Source: RGIG7213 sp045540335
GTDB lineage: Bacteria > Bacillota > Clostridia > Oscillospirales > CAG-272
Direction: 5' to 3'
Assembly (NCBI GenBank): GCA_045540335.1
Contig: JAZQHC010000043.1
Coordinates: forward strand, 1 to 23,698
DNA: 23,698 nucleotides
Both the position numbers and the translations under genes were made by a program. Positions 1 through 9,000 of this stretch are shown one piece after another. Numbering within the stretch: the stretch's first letter is position 1; every line of letters starts with the position of its first letter. The notes under the pieces were generated by a model that was given only the letters and a program-made list of their open reading frames with translations, did not search any database and was not told the origin of the DNA.

Positions 1-1
1 C

Positions 2-2047
2 AATTGACTTAGGAACTTCCTTGTATCCGTCCGGTTCCATTACGTATTGGCCACGACCTTGTGTCTTTGAACGAAGGTCTGTTGCGTAACCAAACATATC
101 ACCGAGCGGTACACGAGCATTGATTTGTTTGATACCAGCTCTGTCTTCGAAGCCTTGGATTTCGCCACGACGACCGTTCAAGTCACCGATAACGTCACCC
201 ATATAATCTTCAGGTACTAAAACTGTAACCTTCATAATAGGCTCGAGGAGTACCGGATCACCCTTTCTGCAAGCAGATTTGAATGCCATAGAACCGGCAA
301 TCTTAAATGCCATTTCAGAAGAGTCAACTTCGTGGTAAGAACCATCGTAAAGTGTAACCTTAACGTCAACAACGTTGTAACCAGCGAGTACACCGTTAAG
401 CATAGCGCCTTGGATACCTGCGTCAACAGCAGGGATGTATTCCTTAGGAATAGCACCACCAACGATGTTGTTGATAAATTCGTAACCTTTACCTGTTTCA
501 TTAGGTTCAACTTTGATCTTAACGTGACCGTATTGACCTTTACCACCTGATTGACGAGCATATTTCTCATCAACGTCAGCAGCCTGACGGATAGTTTCTT
601 TGTAAGCAACCTGTGGTTTACCTACGTTAGCTTCAACTTTGAACTCACGAAGAAGTCTGTCTACGATGATTTCAAGGTGAAGCTCACCCATACCAGCGAT
701 AATTGTCTGGCCTGTTTCTTCATCTGTGTAGCAACGGAATGTTGGATCTTCTTCTGCAAGTTTTGCAAGAGCGATACCCATTTTTTCCTGACCAGCCTTT
801 GTTTTAGGCTCGATAGCTACGCGGATAACGGGTTCAGGGAATTCCATTGATTCGAGGATAACGGGGTTAGCTTCATCACAAAGTGTATCACCCGTGGTTG
901 TACCCTTAACACCTACAACAGCGGCAATATCACCGGAGTAGCATGCGTCAATATCCTTTCTTTCATTCGCGTGCATTTGGAGAATTCTACCAAAACGTTC
1001 GCGAACGTTCTTTGTAGAGTTATAAACTGTTGTACCTGCTTCAACTTTACCTGAGTAAACTCTGAAGAAGCACAATTTACCTACAAACGGGTCTGTCATG
1101 ATCTTGAACGCGAGGGCAGAGAAAGGCGCGCTGTCGTCAGCAGGTCTTTCCAATTCCTCTTCCGTCTTGGGATCGATACCCTTAATAGCAGGAATATCAA
1201 CAGGTGACGGCATGTAATCTATAACAGCATCAAGAAGCTTTTGAACGCCCTTGTTTTTGAAGGACGTACCGCAGCAAACGGGTACTATCTGGTTAGCGAT
1301 AGTTGCTTTACGGAGAGCTTTTTTCAACTCTTCGATAGAAATTTCTTCACCTTCGCAGTACTTTTCAAAAAGTTCTTCGTCGGTTTCGCAGATCTTTTCA
1401 ACCATTTCAGCCCTGGCAGCTTCAGCCTCTTCCCTCATATCTTCGGGAATTTCAACGACTGTTACCTGCTTGCCCTGGTCGTCTTTGGAGTTGATATCTG
1501 CTTCCATTTCCATAAGGTCGATAATACCAACGAAGGTATCTTCTTTACCTATAGGAAGCTGGATCGGCACAGCATTTGCCTTCAGACGCTCGTGCATCAT
1601 TTTGACAACTCTGTGGAAGTCCGCGCCCATAATGTCCATCTTGTTAACGTAAGCCATTCTGGGAACGTGATATTTATCAGCCTGTCTCCAAACTGTTTCA
1701 GACTGGGGTTCAACGCCGCCTTTAGCGCAGAATACCGTAACAGAACCGTCAAGTACGCGAAGCGAACGCTCAACCTCAACGGTAAAGTCAACGTGTCCGG
1801 GGGTATCAATTATATTGATACGGTTACCCTTCCAGAAGCAAGTTGTCGCAGCAGAGGTGATCGTTATACCTCTTTCCTGTTCCTGCTCCATCCAGTCCAT
1901 AGTTGCGGAGCCATCATGAGTTTCACCGATCTTGTGTGTTCTGCCCGTGTAAAACAAAATACGTTCTGTAGTAGTTGTTTTACCGGCGTCGATATGAGCC
2001 ATAATACCGATATTACGGGTAAGCTCAAGCGGGTATTCTCTTGCCAT
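2..2047 (-). CDS. fusA: Elongation factor G, C-terminus cut by window edge
   Basis: Ribosomal translocase GTPase, which moves tRNA and mRNA after peptide bond formation and helps recycle ribosomes. The reading frame is open from ATG at 2047 to the window edge (682 codons). EF-G is usually about 690-700 residues, so only the last dozen or so are missing. Translation shows the P-loop AHIDAGKT (residues 17-24), RGITI (59-63), DTPGH (81-85) and NKMD (135-138), followed by recognisable EF-G domains II to V. The Shine-Dalgarno GGAG overlaps the rpsG stop codon (TAAGGAG), so translation is probably coupled to S7. It is the last visible gene of the str operon; tuf would be expected next but lies outside the window. 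Identity is certain. Confidence 0.98.
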   Translation of the reverse strand, partial: MAREYPLELTRNIGIMAHIDAGKTTTTERILFYTGRTHKIGETHDGSATMDWMEQEQERGITITSAATTCFWKGNRINIIDTPGHVDFTVEVERSLRVLDGSVTVFCAKGGVEPQSETVWRQADKYHVPRMAYVNKMDIMGADFHRVVKMMHERLKANAVPIQLPIGKEDTFVGIIDLMEMEADINSKDDQGKQVTVVEIPEDMREEAEAARAEMVEKICETDEELFEKYCEGEEISIEELKKALRKATIANQIVPVCCGTSFKNKGVQKLLDAVIDYMPSPVDIPAIKGIDPKTEEELERPADDSAPFSALAFKIMTDPFVGKLCFFRVYSGKVEAGTTVYNSTKNVRERFGRILQMHANERKDIDACYSGDIAAVVGVKGTTTGDTLCDEANPVILESMEFPEPVIRVAIEPKTKAGQEKMGIALAKLAEEDPTFRCYTDEETGQTIIAGMGELHLEIIVDRLLREFKVEANVGKPQVAYKETIRQAADVDEKYARQSGGKGQYGHVKIKVEPNETGKGYEFINNIVGGAIPKEYIPAVDAGIQGAMLNGVLAGYNVVDVKVTLYDGSYHEVDSSEMAFKIAGSMAFKSACRKGDPVLLEPIMKVTVLVPEDYMGDVIGDLNGRRGEIQGFEDRAGIKQINARVPLGDMFGYATDLRSKTQGRGQYVMEPDGYKEVPKSI

Positions 2048-2056
2048 AATAACTCC

Positions 2057-2527
2057 TTACCATCTGAAATGTGCGAAAGCTTTGTTAGCTTCAGCCATTT
2101 TGTGTGTATCTTCTCTCTTCTTAACAGACGCACCTGTGTTGTTGATAGCGTCAAGTATTTCCGCTGCAAGACGATCCGCCATTGTTCTTTCGTTGCGGAG
2201 TCTGGAATACTTTGTAATCCAGCGCAAGCCAAGTGTAAGCTGGCGTTCAGGTCTTACGTCCATCGGAACTTGGTATGTTGAACCGCCTACACGGCGAGCC
2301 TTAACCTCAAGTTTAGGCATAATGTTGTCCAACGCTGCTTGGAATGCTTCCAAGGGGTTCTTACCGGACTTTTCTTCTACTTTAGCAAACGCGTCGTACA
2401 CGATTTTCTGTGCAACGCCTTTTTTACCGTCGTACATAATGTTGTTGATCAACTTTGTAACGAGCTTGGAATTATAAAGCGGATCCGGCAGAACGTCTCT
2501 TTTTGAAATTTGACCTCTTCTCGGCAC
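2057..2527 (-). CDS. rpsG: 30S ribosomal protein S7
   Basis: Primary 16S rRNA-binding protein that nucleates the head of the 30S subunit. The frame is open upstream to an ATG at 2545, but I choose the GTG at 2525-2527. It gives the family N-terminus MPRRG..., is preceded by GGAGGG seven bases upstream, and yields 156 residues, the usual Firmicutes length. Family signatures are visible: LPDPLYNS, KLINNIMYDGKK, GGSTYQVP and RAEIL-like text near the C-terminus. It lies between rpsL and fusA as in the classic str operon. A 160-nt gap separates it from rpsL. Confidence 0.97.
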   Translation of the reverse strand: MPRRGQISKRDVLPDPLYNSKLVTKLINNIMYDGKKGVAQKIVYDAFAKVEEKSGKNPLEAFQAALDNIMPKLEVKARRVGGSTYQVPMDVRPERQLTLGLRWITKYSRLRNERTMADRLAAEILDAINNTGASVKKREDTHKMAEANKAFAHFRW

Positions 2528-2616
2528 TGTACTTCCCTCCTTCATTATTTTTCATGATATCATTGGTACTCGAAAGTGTAACTTTTCGTCCGTGCAGAAT
2601 GTCGGGAATAATAAAC

Positions 2617-2637
2617 ACCTTATTTTTGAATAAAGGT
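2617..2637 (-). promoter_or_regulatory. Weak stem-loop in the rpsL-rpsG spacer
   Basis: The spacer is unusually long for adjacent str genes (about 160 nt). It contains an AT-rich stem, ACCTTATT (2617-2624) with AATAAAGGT (2629-2637), one bulge and a 4-nt loop. It has no good T-run for a terminator. It could be an mRNA-processing or S7-autoregulation structure; in E. coli S7 binds the rpsL-rpsG intercistronic mRNA. That role is only an analogy here. Confidence 0.3.
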
Positions 2638-2687
2638 TTGATTCTCGGCTTATGCATTTCTGAAAGCTGAACTTTGTAACCTTAGGC

Positions 2688-3107
2688 TTATTTGCCTGCT
2701 TTTGCCCTTTTTGCACCGTAGAGCGAACGGCTTTGGTTTCTCTTAGCAACACCTTGTGCATCAAGAGTACCTCTTATGATGTGGTAACGCACACCGGGAA
2801 GGTCACGCACACGACCGCCGCGGATAAGAACCACGGAGTGCTCCTGCAAGTTGTGACCGATACCGGGGATGTAGCAAGTTGCTTCAAGACCGTTAACAAG
2901 CTTAACTCTGGCGATTTTACGAATAGCGGAGTTAGGCTTTTTAGGTGTAGCGGTCGTTACCTTTGTGCAAACACCTCTCTTTTGGGGAGAGCTTTGGTCG
3001 GTTGCGCGTTTCTTCAAAGAGTTATAGCCCTTTTGAAGTACGGGAACTTTGGACTTATACTTCTTGTCCTGACGACCGTTTTTAACTAATTGGTTAAAGG
3101 TTGGCAT
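2688..3107 (-). CDS. rpsL: 30S ribosomal protein S12
   Basis: Decoding-centre protein of the small subunit. It has 139 residues beginning MPTFNQLVKNGR, with the Gram-positive insertion of about 13 residues relative to E. coli and the core motifs TPKKPNSA (54-61), GHNLQEHS and DLPGVRYH. The start is supported by AGGAGG eight bases upstream. The streptomycin-relevant lysine of TPKKPNS (Lys56) is wild type. The second one, in GGRVKDLPG, is Arg101 (codon CGT at 2805-2807); this corresponds to E. coli Lys88 counting the initiator Met. Substitution by Arg at that place is known to confer streptomycin resistance in some bacteria. It is transcribed with the upstream L7Ae-like gene. Confidence 0.98.
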   Translation of the reverse strand: MPTFNQLVKNGRQDKKYKSKVPVLQKGYNSLKKRATDQSSPQKRGVCTKVTTATPKKPNSAIRKIARVKLVNGLEATCYIPGIGHNLQEHSVVLIRGGRVRDLPGVRYHIIRGTLDAQGVAKRNQSRSLYGAKRAKAGK

Positions 3108-3180
3108 CCCGAGAACCTCCTTTCTTCAAAAATAAGATGTTTATTATACAAACGCGACATTTAGGCGCGAGAGTATCTTA

Positions 3181-3432
3181 TCAAGCGTCTTTCAGCAGAC
3201 AACAAACCGCACACGGAACCTCGATAGCGCACATAACGCCCAGCTGCCCCATAGAGTAATCGCTGTTTACTGCCACGCCGCCCTCTTCTGCTTTTTGTAT
3301 AACGGCAGAACGTATCGGCGCATCAGCATCATGCGCAAGGAACACCTTGCTTGCAATACCCTTTTTAAGTGCTTTTTTCGTTGTGTTTAAACCGATAGCA
3401 AGCGCACCGGGCAAGAATTGTACATCAGACAT
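3181..3432 (-). CDS. ybxF: L7Ae/L30e-family ribosomal protein (YbxF-like)
   Basis: Small 83-residue protein of the L7Ae/L30e/S12e/Gadd45 superfamily. Bacillus YbxF binds RNA K-turns and is encoded at the same place before rpsL. The pattern IGLNTTKKALKKGIASKVFLA...DAD is typical, followed by a cysteine-rich C-terminus (MCAIEVPCAVCC). It is the first gene of the str transcript: a strong promoter lies just upstream and gives a leader of about 42 nt. The ribosome binding site is poor (only AAAGA before ATG), so the start is less certain than those of its neighbours. Assignment rests on sequence pattern and gene order. Confidence 0.88.
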   Translation of the reverse strand: MSDVQFLPGALAIGLNTTKKALKKGIASKVFLAHDADAPIRSAVIQKAEEGGVAVNSDYSMGQLGVMCAIEVPCAVCCLLKDA

Positions 3433-3480
3433 TCTTTATAGCCCACACCCTTTCGATTTAACTGCACACAGACATGGTGT

Positions 3481-3509
3481 ATTGTATCATATTATTTTTG
3501 TTTTGTCAA
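3481..3509 (-). promoter_or_regulatory. Strong sigma-A promoter of the str operon
   Basis: On the minus strand, TTGACA (3504-3509) is followed after exactly 17 bp by TACAAT (3481-3486). A TG one base before the -10 makes it an extended -10. The predicted start is near 3474, about 42 nt before the L7Ae-like gene. It uncouples the ribosomal-protein genes from rpoBC and the GDPD-like gene upstream. Confidence 0.85.
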
Positions 3510-3529
3510 TAGCGACGGAGATGAAAAAC

Positions 3530-3549
3530 AATAAAATTCGTATTTTATT
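3530..3549 (-). terminator. Possible terminator after the GDPD-like gene
   Basis: Perfect 8-bp AT-only stem (AATAAAAT / ATTTTATT) with a 4-nt loop, followed on the minus strand by GTTTTTC. It lies 50-70 nt after the stop codon at 3600 and before the str promoter. The stem has no GC pairs, so termination would be weak. Confidence 0.4.
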
Positions 3550-3599
3550 AAATATAATTTTACCTTTTAAAGCAAATCTTTTTTAGTAATTTAGCACAA

Positions 3600-5999
3600 T
3601 TATTCTTTTTTATCGCCTTTGTTTTTTCTTCTTAAAAGGTAGAAAAGCAATAACCCTCCTATTATCGTAAGCGCACCTATACCTATTGCGGCATATTCGA
3701 AAGCATCAGACATAAAGCCGTCGTCCTTCTGTGGTACGTTCGGCGCCGGTGCAGCGGGCGGATCGTCTTTTTTATTAGAAATACTTTCCGAATATACAGT
3801 ATATTTACTGCCCGAAGAAAGGGTTGCTTCGTAAGAAAATGCAAATTCGCCGTCTCCGTTTACGGTATTTCCGTCGTACGCGGTTACCCCATCAAAAGAT
3901 ATGAATTGCGCTTTATCCGTTACGTTTAAAAGCGTTCCGTCGTATGCTTGCGAAAAAACGGAAAGCTTTCCGTTTTCGTCTGTCTGCACTGCCAATTTTA
4001 CAGGTATATTCGAAAATGCGGATATTTCATACACGGAAAAGCCGTTGTATGCGGCAGAAAAATACGCCTCTGCCTCGTTGTTATTCACCCCGCCGGGATA
4101 TATTCCCAAGCCGCGCGCAGATACGTGCGCCAGCAAAGATGCAGGTATAACACCCTTGTTACCGATATACGCTGAATTTTGTACGCGCAGATAACCTTCA
4201 AGATAGCACACCCTTTCGCTAACGGTGTTATTGCTTGTAGAATACGGCGTGTATAAGCTATTTGCCTTTATTTGCAGGTTTTCGTTTATATAATCAACCA
4301 ATTCGTAAGATGGGGAAACTATCATTACCCTTTGCACCATAGACGCATCAACTGCGGTACTTTCCACTGCAGATGCAGTTAAGCGCCTTTCATCGGCAAG
4401 GCGCACCCTTACGGAAGCATCCGGATAATCGTTTTTTATCATCAAAAGCAATTCTTCCAGAGTGTTTATGGTTTGGCCGTTAACGCGTTCGTCCGTATAT
4501 TTCAATTTTTGCAATTCTTCGATGGTAGTATTGAATATACTTACCGTTTTATTAAGATAAACCGTTTCGTCGGTGTCGCTTAATACAGGCACGCCGTCGT
4601 CTGTGATACAAACGTCAACCTGTACGGCAAACGCCCCCGAATCAAAAGCAGAGGATATCGCCGCCAGCGTATTTTTCGGTGCTGCCGCCGTATCTCCGCC
4701 AATGGTACATATTACGGGCGTTCTGAACACGGTGGGTGTTTTTATCCCCTCCATATACGCAATTATTTCCTGCGCGTTTCCAACGATACCGTTACAGCCT
4801 GATTGCAGGCAATCGTATATGCCAAGGGTATTTGCGCTTACACACTCTGAAAATACGGTTATAAGCCTTGATTGAAGAGAAAAAACAGTTTTTTCCGACG
4901 TTCTGCCCGAGAGGATAACCGTATTGCATTTTGCATTTCGCGCTTTTTCATAAAGCTCGTCTGCGTTGATATTTATTGACGAGGTTGCATCTATACATCC
5001 CCTCAAATACGGATTATTTCCAATAGCAGTACTTATATAATCACCTTTTGAAGAAATAACGAAGCCGTCGTTAACGGAATTATCAACAAGCCACTTCGAA
5101 AGAAGCCTTGCGCCTTCTTCATCCGAAATACAAAACGCAGGAACAACGCGCCCTTTATTCAGCTTATACCTTTCGTCAAGGGTTTGCTTTACTTGCCCGT
5201 TTGCATTTACCAACAATTTGCCGTTTTCGGACACCACGCGGTATATTAAAACAGACGGGCGAGGTGAATCCGCTTTATATGCATCACTTACGCCATCGTC
5301 ATATGAAATAACCGTTGGGGGATTTTTAATGCCCGTTTGCAAAACATATATATCCTCCGTATATGAGGAAGAAAGCGTTTTGCCCGAATATTTTTCTTCT
5401 TTTACCGCAACGTTATCAACGTATGCCAATGTGCCGTATGCTTCAACGCCAACGCTTCCCTCCGTGCTATTTGAAAGCGCGCATTGCAATACTATTCTTT
5501 CCCCGATACAAACGTATAAATTATTCTTGTTAACGGCAATGATAGCGGAAAAAGCAGTTTTACCGTCTTCATCCTCGTCTATTTCCGTTTCAGAACGCAT
5601 TACAGTCTGCCACGATGCACCGCCGGTCGTATAAACGACCTCAACGCTGTGTGCACTGAATAAAACGCGGTAATGCTCCCCATCGTTATTCATACCGATT
5701 ATAACGCCGACGGTATTGAACCCATCAAGTCCGTAAACGTCAAAATCTGCCGAAAACACGAAATCGCCCTGTGATGCAAACGGCAACACCGCATACACCG
5801 ATTCTGCAATCGTGCCGTTTCCGTTTAACGCCAACGCGCCGTTTTCAACGGAAGCATTGCCGTAAACCGCTATGTTTTCCATAGCTGACGGACTTGCAAA
5901 ATCCTCTTTATAAGATTGTGCAGCGGCATTCGCCCCTATTGCGGAAAGCATACACATAGCGAACGCAAGGATCAACAAAGAAATTTTTTTATAATTCAT
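3600..5999 (-). CDS. Secreted, membrane-anchored GDPD-like protein lacking catalytic residues
   Basis: I choose ATG 5999 (799 aa), not the upstream ATG at 6053, because it begins a clear signal peptide (MNYKKISLLI... to about ANAAA, residues 1-27) with GGAA before it. Residues about 30-200 look like a jelly-roll/LamG-type domain. Residues about 225-420 look like a degraded half-barrel. Residues 428-665 match the glycerophosphodiester phosphodiesterase family: PKNTLAAISSAFDSGA, QVDVCITDDGVPVLSD, TTIEELQKL, NTLEELL. Every diagnostic catalytic position is changed: HRG is IGG (433-435), PENT is PKNT (441-444), ExD is QxD (460-462) and HD is SD (474-475). A proline-rich linker leads to a transmembrane helix (769-789) and a basic tail, giving a cell-surface protein with its bulk outside. 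The role is unknown; it may be a binding protein rather than an enzyme. It lies between rpoC and the str operon, 93 nt after rpoC. Confidence 0.8.
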   Translation of the reverse strand: MNYKKISLLILAFAMCMLSAIGANAAAQSYKEDFASPSAMENIAVYGNASVENGALALNGNGTIAESVYAVLPFASQGDFVFSADFDVYGLDGFNTVGVIIGMNNDGEHYRVLFSAHSVEVVYTTGGASWQTVMRSETEIDEDEDGKTAFSAIIAVNKNNLYVCIGERIVLQCALSNSTEGSVGVEAYGTLAYVDNVAVKEEKYSGKTLSSSYTEDIYVLQTGIKNPPTVISYDDGVSDAYKADSPRPSVLIYRVVSENGKLLVNANGQVKQTLDERYKLNKGRVVPAFCISDEEGARLLSKWLVDNSVNDGFVISSKGDYISTAIGNNPYLRGCIDATSSININADELYEKARNAKCNTVILSGRTSEKTVFSLQSRLITVFSECVSANTLGIYDCLQSGCNGIVGNAQEIIAYMEGIKTPTVFRTPVICTIGGDTAAAPKNTLAAISSAFDSGAFAVQVDVCITDDGVPVLSDTDETVYLNKTVSIFNTTIEELQKLKYTDERVNGQTINTLEELLLMIKNDYPDASVRVRLADERRLTASAVESTAVDASMVQRVMIVSPSYELVDYINENLQIKANSLYTPYSTSNNTVSERVCYLEGYLRVQNSAYIGNKGVIPASLLAHVSARGLGIYPGGVNNNEAEAYFSAAYNGFSVYEISAFSNIPVKLAVQTDENGKLSVFSQAYDGTLLNVTDKAQFISFDGVTAYDGNTVNGDGEFAFSYEATLSSGSKYTVYSESISNKKDDPPAAPAPNVPQKDDGFMSDAFEYAAIGIGALTIIGGLLLFYLLRRKNKGDKKE

Positions 6000-6010
6000 A
6001 TAATTTCCAT

Positions 6011-6075
6011 TCTGCCCGCAGGCGGAAAAACAGGGCAACCCTGAGCGATGCACGACCGCGCAGGGTCGCCCCTAC
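6011..6075. repeat. GC-rich palindromic intergenic element
   Basis: The rpoC to GDPD-like spacer contains three small hairpins in a row: CCGC-CT-GCGG (around 6015-6025), CAGGG-CAA-CCCTG (6031-6043) and CGACC...GGTCG (6053-6068). It is much richer in GC than other spacers here. It resembles dispersed REP-like elements common in clostridial intergenic regions. That resemblance is from memory and unchecked. It creates an apparent in-frame N-terminal extension of the downstream gene. Confidence 0.5.
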
Positions 6076-6092
6076 TGTAATTATTTCAAATA

Positions 6093-9000
6093 TTACATAT
6101 CTGCCAGGTCAACTTTTTTCCCTATCTCGATACTGCGGTATTTATCCATACCCGTACCTGCAGGAATAAGCTTACCTATAATAACGTTCTCTTTAAGTCC
6201 CATCAAATGGTCTATCTTGCCTCTGATAGCGGCATCTGTAAGAACCTTTGTGGTTTCCTGGAAGGATGCTGCAGACAAGAACGATTCCGTTCCCAAGGAA
6301 GCCTTTGTAATACCGAGAAGCACGGGTTCACCGGTTGCAAGGCGAAGCGTGATCTCGCCTGCATCGATACGTTTTTGAACAGCGTCGTTTTCATCGTTGA
6401 ATTCGTTGATATCGACCTGTGCGCCGATAAGAAGCGATGTATCACCGGGATCTTCAACACGTATTTTTCTTGTCATCTGTCTTGTGATAACTTCGATATG
6501 CTTGTCGTTGATATCAACAGATTGGCTGCGGTAAACCTTTTGAACTTCTGTGATAATATAATTATACACAGCGGAAAGACCCTTTGTATGGAGTATATCC
6601 GCAGGTGCCATACTACCGTCGGACATAGGCTCGCCTTTAAATACGTGATCGCCGTTTTTAACGGTAAGAGTCATGATATTGGGAATAGCAACCGACCATG
6701 TTTCGCCGGTTTGTTCATTCTTAACGGTAACGTTTCTTGCACGTTTTGTTTCAACGATCGATATTGTACCGTCAAGCTCGGAAATAACGGCTGTTTTCTT
6801 CGGTCTGCGTGCTTCGAAAAGCTCTTCAACACGGGGAAGACCCTGTGTAATGTCGGAACCTGCAATACCGCCCGTGTGGAACGTACGCATCGTAAGCTGT
6901 GTACCGGGTTCACCGATAGACTGCGCCGCGATTATGCCGACAGCTTCGCCAACGTTAACAGGCTTGGTTGTTGCCAAGTCCATACCGTAGCAGTGTGCGC
7001 ATACGCCGTTGCGTGCTTTACATTTAAGAACCGTACGTATTTCAACCTCGGTTATGCCGGCTGCAATAATGCGGTCGCACATATCGTCGTCAAGCATAAC
7101 GTCTGCCCCGGCGATAACCTCGCCCGTAGCGGGATCGACAATGGGGTGTACAGTATATCTTCCGAAAAGTCTTTCCTTGAACTTTTCGATAGTTTCGTTG
7201 CCGTTTTTAATTTCGGAAACAACAAGACCTTCTTTAGCACCGCAGTTTTCTTCATAAATGATAACTTCCTGAGATACGTCAACAAGACGTCTTGTAAGGT
7301 ATCCGGAGTCTGCAGTACGAAGCGCCGTATCTGCAAGTGATTTACGTGAACCTCTTGCACCGATAAAGTAATCCAATACGTTAAGGCCTTCACGGAAGTT
7401 CGATTTGATCGGAATTTCCATCGTTTTACCGCTTGTAGCAAACATAAGTCCGCGCATACCTGCAAGCTGACGCATCTGCTTGATACTACCACGGGCGCCG
7501 GAGTCACTCATCATCTTGATGGGGTTATAAAGGTCAAGGCTTGCCTGCAACGCGTCGGTAACCTCTTTCGTTGTTACTTCCCACGTTTTAACTACTGCGT
7601 CGTATCTTTCTTCGTCGGTCATAACGCCCTTGTTGAAGAAGTCTGTGATCTTTTCTACGCGTTGTTCAGCCGCTTCGATCAATGTCTTCTTCTGTTTGGG
7701 TATCGTCATATCCGGTACGGAGATAGATATAGCGCCCTTCGTAGAATATTTAAAGCCCATAGCCTTTATCTGGTCAAGCACGGTTGCCGTTACAGCTGCG
7801 CCGTGTTTCTTTATACATCTGTCAACTATCTCGCCAAGCTTGCCCTTTGTAGCAACGAACGTTACTTCAAGGTCAAGGCAGTGTTCGGGGTCGTTTCTAT
7901 CTACCCAGCCCAAGTCTTGCGGAATGTTTTCGTTAAATATAAGTCTGCCCAGTGTTGCGTTGATTATACCTGTTTTGGATTCGCCGTTTATTTCCCTTGT
8001 AACCCTTAATCTGATGGGGGTGTGAAGCGTGATGCACTTGTTTTCATACGCCATCATCGCTTCATCAAAGTTCATATAAACGCTGCCTCTGCCAAGGCAG
8101 GATTCTTCGTAGAATTTAACGGTATATTTACCGTATTTTTCATCGTGATCGCCGGGGATACCGCCGATCTGCGCTTTGTATGCTTCGTACTCGTCAAGAT
8201 CCTTATCCGACGCTGCAAGTGTAAGGTAGTAAGAACCAAGCACCATGTCCTGCGAAGGAACGGCAACTGCACGGCCGTCAACAGGCTTCAACAAGTTGGA
8301 AGCGGAAAGCATAAGGAATCTCGCTTCTGCCTGCGCTTCAACGGAAAGCGGAACGTGAACAGGCATCTGGTCGCCGTCGAAGTCTGCGTTAAACGCAGAG
8401 CATACAAGCGGGTGAAGCTTTATAGCGCGGCCGTCAACCAATACGGGTTCAAACGCCTGAATTGAAAGGCGGTGAAGCGTGGGCGCACGGTTAAGAAGAA
8501 CGGGGTGTTCTTTGATAACATTTTCAAGTGCATCCCATACAAAGCTCTCAACCTTGTCAACCTTCTTTTTAGCGTCTTTGATATTGGTTGCTTTTTGTGT
8601 TTCAACAAGTCGTTTCATAACGAAGGGCTTGAAAAGTTCAAGCGCCATTTCCTTAGGAAGACCGCATTGATATATCTTCAATTCAGGACCGACAACAATA
8701 ACCGAACGGCCCGAATAGTCAACACGCTTACCAAGCAAGTTCTGGCGGAAGCGGCCCTGCTTACCGCGAAGCATTTCAGAAAGCGATTTAAGCGGGCGGT
8801 TGTTGGGGCCCGTTACGGGCTTACCGCGCCTGCCGTTGTCTATCAATGCGTCAACAGCTTCCTGCAGCATACGTTTTTCGTTGCGGATAATAATTTCAGG
8901 GGCCATAAGCTCCATCAATTTTTTAAGTCTGTTGTTTCTGTTTATAACGCGGCGATAAAGGTCGTTAAGGTCCGATGTGGCAAATCTGCCGCCGTCAAGC

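Noticed and set aside
1241..2281. 346-codon open frame on the plus strand
   Set aside because: It is antisense to fusA and rpsG, has no matching family and no ribosome binding site; it is a shadow of conserved genes.
6207..7340. 377-codon open frame on the plus strand
   Set aside because: Antisense to rpoC, cysteine- and phenylalanine-rich nonsense composition; shadow frame.
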